DNA of 64,000 nt from Nitratidesulfovibrio termitidis HI1. Its GTDB lineage: Bacteria; Desulfobacterota; Desulfovibrionia; Desulfovibrionales; Desulfovibrionaceae. The stretch is taken from positions 949,267 to 1,013,266 of the forward strand of contig NZ_KI632512.1 of the NCBI RefSeq assembly GCF_000504305.1. The letters are read 5' to 3'. Below the pieces are notes generated by a model, which did no database searches, was not told the origin of the DNA, and saw nothing but the letters and a program-made list of their open reading frames with translations. Of the stretch, positions 1 to 9,079 are shown piece by piece. Every line of letters starts with the position of its first letter. The first letter of the stretch is position 1. The position numbers were made by a program, and so were the translations under genes.

Positions 1-3000
1 TGCCGCCGTTGGCCACCACGCCCTGCGCCGGATCCACGTCGTCGTTGACGGCCGTGATGGTCACCGCCGCCGTCGGGGCCTGGGTGTCCACGGTCAGGGT
101 CACCGGGCCGGAGTCCGCGCCCACGTTGCCCGCAGAGTCCTCCACCCGCGCCGTGTAGGCGTAGTCGCCGTCCGCGAGCCCGGAATCCTGGAACGTCCAG
201 GTCGTGCCGGACACGGAGGCTTCGCCGATCTTCACGCCGTCGCGGTAGATGGCCACCACCTCGTTGCCAGCCAGCGCGGAAGAGACCGTGCCCTCAAGCA
301 GCGGCGTCGTGTCGTTGGTCGGAACGTTGAACCCGAAGCTGCCCGTGCCGGCAACCTGGTCGTCCGCGTACCCGTCGATGCTCACCGTCTGCGTGGGCGC
401 CGTGCCGTCCACGTTGATCACGTACTCGCCGCTCTGGCAGATCAGCGCGCCGGTCCCGGGGTTTTCCACCTGCGCGGTGTAGGTATGCTCGCCGTCGGCC
501 ACGCCGCTGTCCGCGAAGGTCCAGGACGTGCCGGTAACCGTCGCCGTGCCCACCACCACGCCGTCGCGGTAGACCGCAACCACCTCGCCGCCGGACAGCG
601 CCATGAACAGCGAACCCGTCACCGTCGGCGTCGCGTCGTTGGTCCAGCCGTGGTTGGTCACAAGGCCCGTGTCCGGAGCCTGGTCGTCGGTCACGCCAAG
701 GATGCTCACTTCCTGCACGCCGCCGGAGGTGTCCAGGGTGATCTGCCAGCTGTTCGACGAAGCACCGGCGTTGCCCGCGCCGTCCACAACCTGCGCGGTG
801 TACGTGTAGCTGCCGCCGCTCGAAAGGCTGCCGTCCGTGAACGTCCACGTGGTCCCGCTCACCGTCGCCGTGCCGATGTCCACGCCGTCGCGGAACACGT
901 GCACTTCCTCCGTGCCCGAGAGCGCCGCGGAGATCGTGCCGTGCAGTTCCGGCGTCGAGTCGTCAGTATGCCCGCCGTTGGCGACCGGACCCGTGGCAGG
1001 GGCCATGTTGTCCACGACTTCCGTGATCGCAACCGTTTGCGGCGGGGAAACCGTGTCCACCGTGATGGTGTAGATGTTCGACATCGCGCCCTGAAGGCCC
1101 GTGCCATTCTCCACCACCGCCGTGTAGGCGTGCTCGCCGTCGGTCACGCCGGTGTCCGTGAAGGTCCAGTTCGTGCCCGAAACCGTGGCCTCGCCCACCT
1201 TCACGCCGTCGCGGTAGACCGCGACCACCTCGCCGCCGGCAAGCGCGCCCGAAAGCGTGCCCGAAAGCGCCGGGGACGTGTCGTTGGTCTGGCCGCCGTC
1301 CGCCACCACGCCCTGCACCGGGTCAACGTCGTCGTTGATGGCCGCGATGGTCACCACCGTGTCCGGACCCGTGGTCTGCAGCGTCAGGCCGTACGCCGGG
1401 GAAACCGCGCCCGCGTTGCCCGCCGCGTCTTCCACCACCGCCGTGTAGCTGTACGTGGAGCCGTTGCTCAGCCCGCTGTCCGTGTACGTCCAGCCCGTGC
1501 CCGACACCGTGGCCTCGCCCACCTTCACGCCGTCGCGGTAGATCGAAACCACTTCGTCCGCGCCAAGCGCCGCGCTCAGCGAACCGCGCAGTTCGGGCAG
1601 GGAGTCGTCCGTGGCGCCGCCGTTGGCGATCACGCCCTGCACGGCCCCCACGTTGTCGTAAATCGTATCGATGCGCACCGTCTGTGACGGCGCCGTGGTG
1701 TCCACCGTGATCACGTAGTCGGAGGAAATCCCGCCCACGTTCCCGGCCCCGTCGACCACGCGCGCCGTGTAGGTGTAGGTATGCCCGTCCTCAAGGCCCG
1801 TGTCGCCGATGCTCCACGTCGTGCCCGTCACCGTCGCGGTGCCGATCACCACGCCGTCGCGCAGCACTTCCACCACTTCGCCCGCGCCCAGCGCGCCGGA
1901 CAGCGTGCCCGAAACCGCCGGGGCGGTGTCGTTGGTGCTGCCGCCGTTGGCCACCACGCCCTGCGCCGGATCCACGTCGTCGTTGACGGCCGTGATGGTC
2001 ACCGTCTGCACCGGCGCCGTGGTGTCCACCGTCAGCGTCACCCCCATGGACTGGAGGCCGGCGTTGCCTGCGGCGTCCTCCACCCGCGCCACGTAGGAAT
2101 AATCCCCATCGCCCAGACCCGCGTCCTGGTACGTCCACATCGTGCCCGACACGGACGCAGTGCCAATCCTCACGCCGTCGCGGTAGATCGCCACCACTTC
2201 GTTGCCGGCAAGCGCGGAAGAAATCGTCCCTTCCAGCACCGGCGTCGTGTCGTTGGTCGGCACGTTGAACCCGAAGGTACCGGTCACAGGAGCCTGATCG
2301 TCCATGTATCCGCTGATCGTGACCGACTGCGGCGGTGTCGACGTATCCACGTTGATCACATAGGCGTTGCTCATGGCCCCCAGCGCGCCGGTCCCGGGGT
2401 TTTCCACCTGCGCGGTGTAGGTATGCTCGCCGTCGGCCACGCCGCTGTCCGCGAAGGCCCAGGACGTGCCCGTCACCATCGTCGCTTCGCCAACCTTCGC
2501 GCCGTCACGGTAGACCACGACCTTCTCGCCGCTGGACAGAGCCGCGAACAGAGCCCCCGTCACCGTCGGCGTGGCGTCGTTGGTCCAGCCGTGGTTGGCG
2601 ACACGCCCCTGCACGGGGTCACGGTCGTCTTCCACGCCAAGGATCGACGTCGTCTGCACGCCGGTGGAGGTATTCAGGCTGATTGTCCAACTGTTTGACA
2701 CCACGCTCGTATACCCCGCCGCGGACACAACCTGCGCGGTGTACGTGTAGCTGCTCCCGCTCGAAAGGCTGCCGTCCGTGAACGTCCACGTGGTCCCGCT
2801 CACCGTGGCCATGCCGATGTCCACGCCGTCGCGGAACACGTGCACCGCTTCCGTGCCCGAGAGCGGCGCGGAGATCATGCCGTGCAGTTCCGGCGTCGAG
2901 TCGTCCGTCTGGCCACCGTTGGGGATGGGGCCGGTGGCAGGATCCATGTTGTCCAGCACTTCGGTGATCGCAACCGTCTGCGCCGGAGGAACAGTGTCCA

Positions 3001-3880
3001 CCGTGATGGTGTAGATGTTCGACACGCTACCCTGGTCGCCCAGGCTGTTTTCCACCACCGCCGTGTAGGCGTGTTCGCCGTCCATGGCGCCGGGGTCCGT
3101 GTACGTCCAGTTCGTACCGGAGACCGCGGCGTTACCCAAGAACGCACCGTCACGGTAGATCGAAACCACTTCACCACCCCCGAGCCACGCCGTCAGCGTG
3201 CCCGAGAGATTCAGGATCGTGCTGTTCGTATGCCCGCCGTTCGCGACCACGCCCGTCACCGGGGCGGCATCCTCCGTTATCTCGGTAATCCATACGTTCT
3301 GCACGGGACCAGTGGGTTGCAGCGTCAGGTCGTACGCCGGGGAAACCGCGCCCGCGTTGCCCGCCGCGTCTTCCACCACCGCCGTGTAGCTGTACGTGGA
3401 GCCGTTGCTCAGCCCGCTGTCCGTGTACGTCCAGCCCGTGCCCGACACCGTGGCCTCGCCCACCTTCACGCCGTCGCGGTAGATCGAAACCACTTCGTCC
3501 GCGCCAAGCGCCGCGCTCAGCGAACCGCGCAGTTCGGGCAGGGAGTCGTCCGTGGCGCCGCCGTTGGCGATCACGCCCTGCACGGCCCCCACGTTGTCGT
3601 AAATCGTATCGATGCGCACCGTCTGTGACGGCGCCGTGGTGTCCACCGTGATCACGTAGTCGGAGGAAATCCCGCCCACGTTCCCGGCCCCGTCGACCAC
3701 GCGCGCCGTGTAGGTGTAGGTATGCCCGTCCTCAAGGCCCGTGTCGCCGATGCTCCACGTCGTGCCCGTCACCGTCGCGGTGCCGATCACCACGCCGTCG
3801 CGCAGCACTTCCACCACTTCGCCCGCGCCCAGCGCGCCGGACAGCGTGCCCGAAACCGCCGGGGCGGTGTCGTTGGTGCT
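1..3880 (-). repeat. Tandem ~1.94 kb super-repeat, six ~107 aa Ig-like domains per unit
   Basis: Sequence at 1-1938 recurs at about 1939-3880 with an offset of 1938 bp in the left part and 1941 bp further right; both offsets keep frame. Within each unit six ~323 bp domains recur (markers near 305, 625, 948, 1270, 1590, 1918). The stretch 1390-1990 is nearly identical to 3331-3931, while other parts have diverged. Confidence 0.85.
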
Positions 3881-6151
3881 GCCGCCGTTGGACACCACGC
3901 CCTGCGCCGGGTCCACGTCGTCGTTGACGGCCGTGATGGTCACCGCCGCCGTCGGGGCCTGGGTGTCCACGGTCAGGGTCACCGGGCCGGAGTCCGCGCC
4001 CACGTTGCCCGCCTCGTCCGTGGCCGTGACCGTGATCGTATGGTCACCGTCCGTCAGCGGGGTATCCGGCGTGAACGTCCAGGTGCCGTCCTCGTCCACC
4101 GTCACCGAGCCGATCACCTCGTCGCCGTCGTGAATCGTGATGGTGGAGCCGGGCTCGCCCGTGCCGGAGAGCGTGGGCTGGTTGTCATTGGTCGCGGCGC
4201 CATCCTGGACCCCACCCGTGACCGGGGCCACATCGTCGTCGATGCCGCCGATCACCGGAGCGTCCGGCGCCTGGGTATCCACGGTGACGGTGATGGGATC
4301 GGAGGGGGCGCTCTCGTTGCCCGCCGGGTCCGTGGCCGTGACCGTGATCGTATGGTCACCGTCCGTCAGCGGGGTATCCGGCGTGAACGACCAGGTGCCG
4401 TCCTCGCCCACCGTCACCGAACCGATCACCTCGTCACCGTCGTGAATCGTGATGACCGAACCTGGTTCACCCGTGCCGGAAAGCGTGGGCTGATTGTCGT
4501 TGGTCACATCGCCATCCTGCACCGTGCCGGTGACGGGGGCGACGTCGTCGTTGATGCCGCCGATCGTCGGCGCATCCGGCGCCTGGGTATCCACGATGAC
4601 GGTGGTGGGATCGGAGGGGGCGCTCTCGTTGCCCGCCGGGTCCGTGGCCGTGACCGTGAACGTGTGGTCACCGTCCGTCAGCGGAGCATCCGGCGTGAAC
4701 GTCCAGGTGCCGTCCTCGTCCACCGTCACCGAGCCGATCACCTCGTCACCGTCGTGAATCGTGATGACCGAACCCGGTTCACCCGTGCCGGAAAGCGTGG
4801 GCTGATCATCATTGGTCACATCATCGATGGCATCGATCGTCGGCGCATCCGGCGCCTGGGTATCCACGGTGACGGTGATGGGATCGGAGGGGGCGCTCTC
4901 GTTGCCCGCCGGGTCCGTGGCCGTGACCGTGAACGTGTGGTCACCGTCCGTCAGCGGGGTATCCGGCGTGAACGTCCAGGTGCCGTCCTCGTCCACCGTC
5001 ACCGAGCCGATCACCTCGTCACCGTCGTGAATCGTGATGACCGAACCCGGTTCACCCGTGCCGGAAAGCGTGGGCTGATCATCATTGGTCACATCATCGA
5101 TGGCATCGATCGTCGGCGCTTCCGGCGCCTGGGTGTCCACGGTGACGGTGATGGGATCGGAGGGGGCGCTCTCGTTGCCCGCCTCGTCCGTGGCCGTGAC
5201 CGTGAACGTGTGGTCACCGTCCGTCAGCGGAGCATCCGGCGTGAACGTCCAGGTGCCGTCCTCGTCCACCGTCACCGAGCCGATCACCTCGTCACCGTCG
5301 TGAATCGTGATGACCGAACCCGGTTCACCCGTGCCGGAAAGCGTGGGCTGATCATCATGGGTCACATCATCGATGGCATCGATCGTCGGCGCATCCGGCG
5401 CCTGGGTATCCACGATGACGGTGATGGGATCGGAGGGGGCGCTCTCGTTGCCCGCCGGGTCCGTGGCCGTGACCGTGAACGTGTGGTCACCGTCCGTCAG
5501 CGGAGCATCCGGCGTGAACGTCCAGTGGCGGTCAGAACCCACAAGTGCGGAACCGATGGCCCTGCCGTTGTCATAGATGGTAATGGTGGAGCCTGGTTCA
5601 CCGGTACCGCCCAAGGTGGGACGGGTATCATCGGTCACGCCACCGTTCGCGATCGGCCCCGTGACCGGACGCACATCGTCCTCAACAGCATCGATGGTCG
5701 GCTGGCCGGGGGCCTCGGAGTCCACCAAATGCCCGCCTCCTGAACCACCCCCATCGCTTGCCAGAAGGGCCGTGGCCACGACACCGCTCAAAATCCCCAG
5801 CAGAGCAACAACAGCCCCGCTGTCATCAATAGATTCGTAGGTCACCAACGGATCCAGAATGCCGTCACCGCTGGCTTCCAGGGCCTGGTCGAAAGAGGTC
5901 AGCCAACTGCCGTCGTGGACAAACACAAGGTTATGGTAGTCCGCTCCATGTTCGAAAAACTGCGCGATGCGCAGTTCCCGTCCATCAGCGAACGAGATGA
6001 TCAGGTCATTCCCTTCACGGGCATAGTTGGACACGCTGGATTGTTCGGCGGCAATGAAAAAGTTCGTCGGGGAATCAGACGCACCAATCAAGCGGGAATC
6101 AAGCGCGACCTGCACATTCACGTGATCTGCCAAAGTGGAAGAAGAAGCCAT
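1..6151 (-). CDS. Giant Ig-like-repeat adhesin with BapA-type prefix (C-terminus outside window)
   Basis: One open frame runs from an ATG at 6151 (preceded by AGAGGTG) to the left edge, giving at least 2,050 residues. Residues ~1-105 resemble the BapA/Bap prefix domain: an SNYAREGNDLIISF segment, then a DGRELRIAQFF and LVFVHDGSW pattern. A hydrophobic stretch (~112-131) and a GGGSGGG linker follow. Then come six ~91-105 aa bacterial Ig-like repeats (VDTQAPxAPTID... PAGNESAPSD style) and at least twelve ~107 aa Ig-like domains. No cleavable signal peptide is seen. In this family the prefix is linked to retention of type I-secreted biofilm adhesins, and the secretion signal would lie at the C-terminus, which is missing here. 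Role as a cell-surface adhesin is inferred from family. No secretion-system gene is in the window. Long plus-strand open frames over it are antisense shadows of the GC-rich repeats. Confidence 0.88.
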   Translation of the reverse strand, partial: MASSSTLADHVNVQVALDSRLIGASDSPTNFFIAAEQSSVSNYAREGNDLIISFADGRELRIAQFFEHGADYHNLVFVHDGSWLTSFDQALEASGDGILDPLVTYESIDDSGAVVALLGILSGVVATALLASDGGGSGGGHLVDSEAPGQPTIDAVEDDVRPVTGPIANGGVTDDTRPTLGGTGEPGSTITIYDNGRAIGSALVGSDRHWTFTPDAPLTDGDHTFTVTATDPAGNESAPSDPITVIVDTQAPDAPTIDAIDDVTHDDQPTLSGTGEPGSVITIHDGDEVIGSVTVDEDGTWTFTPDAPLTDGDHTFTVTATDEAGNESAPSDPITVTVDTQAPEAPTIDAIDDVTNDDQPTLSGTGEPGSVITIHDGDEVIGSVTVDEDGTWTFTPDTPLTDGDHTFTVTATDPAGNESAPSDPITVTVDTQAPDAPTIDAIDDVTNDDQPTLSGTGEPGSVITIHDGDEVIGSVTVDEDGTWTFTPDAPLTDGDHTFTVTATDPAGNESAPSDPTTVIVDTQAPDAPTIGGINDDVAPVTGTVQDGDVTNDNQPTLSGTGEPGSVITIHDGDEVIGSVTVGEDGTWSFTPDTPLTDGDHTITVTATDPAGNESAPSDPITVTVDTQAPDAPVIGGIDDDVAPVTGGVQDGAATNDNQPTLSGTGEPGSTITIHDGDEVIGSVTVDEDGTWTFTPDTPLTDGDHTITVTATDEAGNVGADSGPVTLTVDTQAPTAAVTITAVNDDVDPAQGVVSNGGSTNDTAPAVSGTLSGALGAGEVVEVLRDGVVIGTATVTGTTWSIGDTGLEDGHTYTYTARVVDGAGNVGGISSDYVITVDTTAPSQTVRIDTIYDNVGAVQGVIANGGATDDSLPELRGSLSAALGADEVVSIYRDGVKVGEATVSGTGWTYTDSGLSNGSTYSYTAVVEDAAGNAGAVSPAYDLTLQPTGPVQNVWITEITEDAAPVTGVVANGGHTNSTILNLSGTLTAWLGGGEVVSIYRDGAFLGNAAVSGTNWTYTDPGAMDGEHAYTAVVENSLGDQGSVSNIYTITVDTVPPAQTVAITEVLDNMDPATGPIPNGGQTDDSTPELHGMISAPLSGTEAVHVFRDGVDIGMATVSGTTWTFTDGSLSSGSSYTYTAQVVSAAGYTSVVSNSWTISLNTSTGVQTTSILGVEDDRDPVQGRVANHGWTNDATPTVTGALFAALSSGEKVVVYRDGAKVGEATMVTGTSWAFADSGVADGEHTYTAQVENPGTGALGAMSNAYVINVDTSTPPQSVTISGYMDDQAPVTGTFGFNVPTNDTTPVLEGTISSALAGNEVVAIYRDGVRIGTASVSGTMWTYQDAGLGDGDYSYVARVEDAAGNAGLQSMGVTLTVDTTAPVQTVTITAVNDDVDPAQGVVANGGSTNDTAPAVSGTLSGALGAGEVVEVLRDGVVIGTATVTGTTWSIGDTGLEDGHTYTYTARVVDGAGNVGGISSDYVITVDTTAPSQTVRIDTIYDNVGAVQGVIANGGATDDSLPELRGSLSAALGADEVVSIYRDGVKVGEATVSGTGWTYTDSGLSNGSTYSYTAVVEDAAGNAGAVSPAYGLTLQTTGPDTVVTIAAINDDVDPVQGVVADGGQTNDTSPALSGTLSGALAGGEVVAVYRDGVKVGEATVSGTNWTFTDTGVTDGEHAYTAVVENGTGLQGAMSNIYTITVDTVSPPQTVAITEVVDNMAPATGPVANGGHTDDSTPELHGTISAALSGTEEVHVFRDGVDIGTATVSGTTWTFTDGSLSSGGSYTYTAQVVDGAGNAGASSNSWQITLDTSGGVQEVSILGVTDDQAPDTGLVTNHGWTNDATPTVTGSLFMALSGGEVVAVYRDGVVVGTATVTGTSWTFADSGVADGEHTYTAQVENPGTGALICQSGEYVINVDGTAPTQTVSIDGYADDQVAGTGSFGFNVPTNDTTPLLEGTVSSALAGNEVVAIYRDGVKIGEASVSGTTWTFQDSGLADGDYAYTARVEDSAGNVGADSGPVTLTVDTQAPTAAVTITAVNDDVDPAQGVVANGG
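3958..5705 (-). repeat. Six Ig-like repeats of ~271-314 bp in the adhesin
   Basis: Repeat boundaries marked by the VDTQAP-type linker fall near 5705, 5401, 5128, 4856, 4585, 4271 and 3958. The middle units are almost identical at DNA level and about 272 bp long. The outer units carry an extra ~14 residues. Confidence 0.85.
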
Positions 6152-6554
6152 TAAACACCTCTTTTTGTTGGTGTAATTTTTATTTTGCTTTAGCCCCCCT
6201 CAATCAAATCTTTGGGAGGTGAAGATTAGCTAACACCGCCTTCTTTTATTTTTCTTACAAATCCGACACGCGACTCCCCACCTTCCAGCAGCAGGCAACC
6301 GGCCCCATCAATCCATCGCTGCCGCCCCTTCCATGCGCGCCGGGCAGGTGCGCATCTCTCCGGGGACCAGACCGTCCAGCCCCCCCCTCGTTGCGTCACG
6401 AAAACAGCGTCTCAGGCAATGAAAAAGATTTCAGCACTTCCTCTCCGCACGTTGCGGAGTCCCCTTGCCAGGACCGGCCCGCACCGCACGCGGTCTTCAG
6501 ACAGGCGCCATCCCAACTTCAGGGCCTTGGCATGCTGCTTTCCACGCCAAAAAC
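6152..6554. other. Intergenic region upstream of the adhesin
   Basis: No convincing gene. The part next to the adhesin start (about 6155-6260) is AT-rich and is the likely promoter region for the minus-strand adhesin. I cannot name a specific promoter. Confidence 0.5.
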
Positions 6555-6594
6555 AAAATCCGATACGGCGACAATCACGCACGTATCGGATTTT
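6555..6594. terminator. Intrinsic terminator downstream of tRNA-Thr
   Basis: A perfect 12-bp stem (aaaatccgatac at 6555-6566 with gtatcggatttt at 6583-6594) has T-runs on both sides. It can end minus-strand tRNA-Thr transcripts and could also work in the other direction. Confidence 0.85.
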
Positions 6595-6601
6595 TCAAGC
6601 A

Positions 6602-6677
6602 TGGAGCCAGCATGGAGACTTGAACTCCAGACCTGCTGATTACGAATCAGCTGCTCTACCAACTGAGCTATGCTGGC
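6602..6677 (-). tRNA. tRNA-Thr (anticodon CGT)
   Basis: The minus strand folds as a full cloverleaf. The acceptor is GCCAGCA/TGCTGGC, the D-arm AGCTCAGTTGGTAGAGC, the anticodon stem GCTGA/TCAGC closes a TTCGTAA loop, and the T-arm carries GTTCAAGTC. Discriminator T is followed by an encoded CCA (6604-6602). The terminator lies just downstream. Confidence 0.95.
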
Positions 6678-6785
6678 ACTATCGAGATAACCTTCTCATC
6701 AATACCCTTAAGCAAAATTTACCAATCGCTATATTTTGCAAAACAATCTACAATAAAATACAACACACCACGAGATAAAAATCAT

Positions 6786-7586
6786 TCATTCCGGAGAAAA
6801 AGCCAATCTGAAACCAACACAATCAAATCGAACCCCAGGAGCATTGCTACTACGCGCAGAAGACTGGCAAAACACAGCATCATCCTTCCAGCTACAACCG
6901 CGTGCGACACGACCAGTCCCTGCTGCGGGGCCTACAGGATCCGTTTCATCCGCTGCAGGGTACTCGCCAAACCAGTCCTGCACCCACTCCCATACATTGC
7001 CGTAGATGTCATACAACCCCCAAGGACTGGCAGCCTTCAGCCCTACAGGACTAGGACCCAATCCGGAATTACCCCTGAACCAAGCATAGTCAGCCAGATG
7101 CGCATTGGCATTCACAAAAAACGGCACGCCCGCGCCCGCACTTGCCGCATACTCCCATTCCGCCTCCGTGGGCAGCCTGTAACGAACATGCCCTTCCTTC
7201 TGATTCAGACGGCGGATAAATTCCTGGGCGTCATTCCACGAAACCTGTGCCGGTCGTTCGGCGTCCTCGGGTTTGCCCTGAATCTGCATGACGGAGTACC
7301 ATTGCTCACGGGTCACCTCGTAGCGCCCCAGGTAAAACGGCCTGCTGATGGTCACCGTGCATGAATCCGCCCTCCCCGCCCCGCCAGCCGACGAATCTCC
7401 ATGCACAATCAATCTTCTTTCCCTGATAAACGCTCCGGGAGAAATAAAGACAAATTCCATTCCGGCGCTATTCGTAAAATCAGCCCCGCTAGCCAGGAGC
7501 GGACGAAAGACATCGCAAGCCGCACAGGCCGTCACGACCAGGCCGAAGAGGAATGCGCCCAAACGCCACGTCTTTTCAATGCGCAT
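6786..7586 (-). CDS. FGE/SUMF1-family lipoprotein
   Basis: 266 aa. A short N-terminal hydrophobic segment ends in a VTAC lipobox (Cys21), so it is probably lipid-anchored outside the cytoplasm. The rest is a formylglycine-generating-enzyme (sulfatase-modifying factor) fold: SAGMEFVFISPG start, WNDAQEFIRRLN, RLPTEAEWEYAA, YDIYGNVWEWVQDWF and a final GFRLAF. In active FGEs two cysteines sit in the segment before ARSSN. Here only the second (VFC) aligns, and the first position is Asp, so sulfatase activation is doubtful. A binding or structural role is equally possible, since the fold is related to C-type lectins. It sits between two large adhesins in the same orientation. No sulfatase gene is in the window. 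Confidence 0.85.
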   Translation of the reverse strand: MRIEKTWRLGAFLFGLVVTACAACDVFRPLLASGADFTNSAGMEFVFISPGAFIRERRLIVHGDSSAGGAGRADSCTVTISRPFYLGRYEVTREQWYSVMQIQGKPEDAERPAQVSWNDAQEFIRRLNQKEGHVRYRLPTEAEWEYAASAGAGVPFFVNANAHLADYAWFRGNSGLGPSPVGLKAASPWGLYDIYGNVWEWVQDWFGEYPAADETDPVGPAAGTGRVARGCSWKDDAVFCQSSARSSNAPGVRFDCVGFRLAFSPE

Positions 7587-8516
7587 ACGTCCCCAGGAAG
7601 GCCCACCCAGATGGGGCCCGGCAAGACAGGCAGCACTGACACCACCAGTGAGTGACTTCGCAAGCCGTTACACTCGTGCAATCACGCCGCACACGTGTGC
7701 GTAAACCATCCGGAGCCAATCAAATCACACGTCACAAGTCGAACAACGCCCAGATTTCTTTTAATTTGACATCGCTAGCTTATATTTTTCTTACACGGCA
7801 GATGTGACCAAACCTCCCTCCCCTCCCATTCATGACATGTAACGGTGTTAATCAAAGAGTGACGCGCGCCACACATGGTTAGCGCCCCTCAGGCAACGTC
7901 ACCTCTCTCCTGGCCCGACAGGCAGCGCCCCCCTCTGGAAAACGGGCAGGCTCGCACCCCTGCCGTCCCCTCCTGCGGTAATTCTGCCCCAAAAGCGAAA
8001 TGAGACGCGATGGCCGTGACCACGAAACCGCTGAAGGAGACGCAGCGTGTTTTAGGTGATGTCCCGCCCTCCTCGCGTGGCGACATCCTTCATAACAAGG
8101 TCAATGGCCGCCTTACTCCCTCCCGGGGCATGGATTTGGGGGCGTATTCCCCGGAGGCGGCGTACCAACATGAGCAGCGCAGATTGCAACGGTTGGCGGG
8201 AAAAAGCACCACCGTGTCGCATGTCGCGCCCTGCTTGCTCCAGACGCATGGGTCCGAGGGCAGGGACGTGGACAAAAAGAAACTCGCCCCAATCCGAGGC
8301 GAGAGAGAGGGGGGCTCAGGTCCGCCATCCACATGTCCGCCCGGAAGGCTTGGGCGAAAATCGGGAGCGTCCCGGTGGGAGAGCTAGCCGACCGCAGCGT
8401 TGTCCAACGCCGCGCTGCCTATGCAGGCCAGACCGTTGAGCGGGGCATACCCAAGTATTTGCCCGCCTCCAAGGGATGGAAAGAAGTTGTTGCTCCGGCA
8501 TGATACGCCCTTGCCG
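7587..8516. other. Non-coding or decayed stretch
   Basis: About 930 bp with only short, mutually overlapping open frames on both strands and no credible ribosome site or domain. An AT-rich patch around 7755-7800 may hold a promoter for the minus-strand lipoprotein gene. A 65-codon minus frame at 7889-8086 has a hydrophobic segment but nothing to support it. Confidence 0.5.
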
Positions 8517-8840
8517 TCAGAGAGAGGAGGGGCGGGGGGGGGCATCTCTCACGAAAATTCGCAACGACCGGTTTACCGTATCACGCATGGCCTGCGAGGG
8601 ATTGGAAAACAGGCTGGCAAAGCCCCCCGCTTCCGCCCCTTCGACGGCGGGTATTTCGTAGGTGCGCCCGGCGGCAAAATCATGGCTGAAGGGAATGCCT
8701 TTCTGATACTGACGATCACCCCCTGCCACATTTCTGGTATAGTCAAAAATGAAGTCATGCCTGCCTTCGGGGATTTGCACAGACGCGAAGGCATCACCAA
8801 AATCAGAGGTCCAGTTTACCCCATTGCCGTCAAAACTCAC
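8517..8840 (-). pseudogene. Truncated gene for a small beta-rich secreted-type domain
   Basis: From a possible GTG at 8840 the frame gives 107 aa, including VQIPEGRHDFIFDY and PFSHDFAAGRTYEIP. This 'parameter-to-string' pattern (IPxGxHxFxFDY ... FxAGxxYxI) is typical of small beta-sandwich extracytoplasmic domains. Domain-like coding continues upstream of the GTG (KCTVKIESTFTAV) until an in-frame TAG only 14 codons above the GTG, with no ATG or signal peptide. I therefore read it as an N-terminally truncated gene. The 3' part runs over a long C-tract (G-tract on the plus strand near 8532-8541), so the last residues may also be frameshifted. A functional short GTG-started protein cannot be excluded. 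Confidence 0.5.
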
Positions 8841-9079
8841 TGCTGTAAACGTAGATTCTATCTTTACTGTGCATTTATTTTCCTGCTACGCTGTGTCGCA
8901 ATATCGCAACTGAGTCAACGACAGCCGCATCCCCAAGACGCGAGAACTAAAAAATATACAACGATTGCGAAAATGCGTTCTGATGCTTTTTTTATCATGC
9001 CAATTCCCTGTGCTATTCTAGAAATACTGCTGCAGACATAGGGCCACTCTCCGTTGGGGAGCAGCCCCAGATAAGCCAG

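Noticed and set aside
3722-5743. Long plus-strand open frame of 673 codons and many smaller ones over 1-6 kb
   Set aside because: Antisense shadow of the repetitive adhesin; its Arg/His-rich product and repeat pattern follow from GC-rich third positions of the minus-strand gene.
7889-8086. 65-aa minus-strand frame with hydrophobic stretch
   Set aside because: No ribosome site, overlapped by several equally long frames, no recognisable domain.
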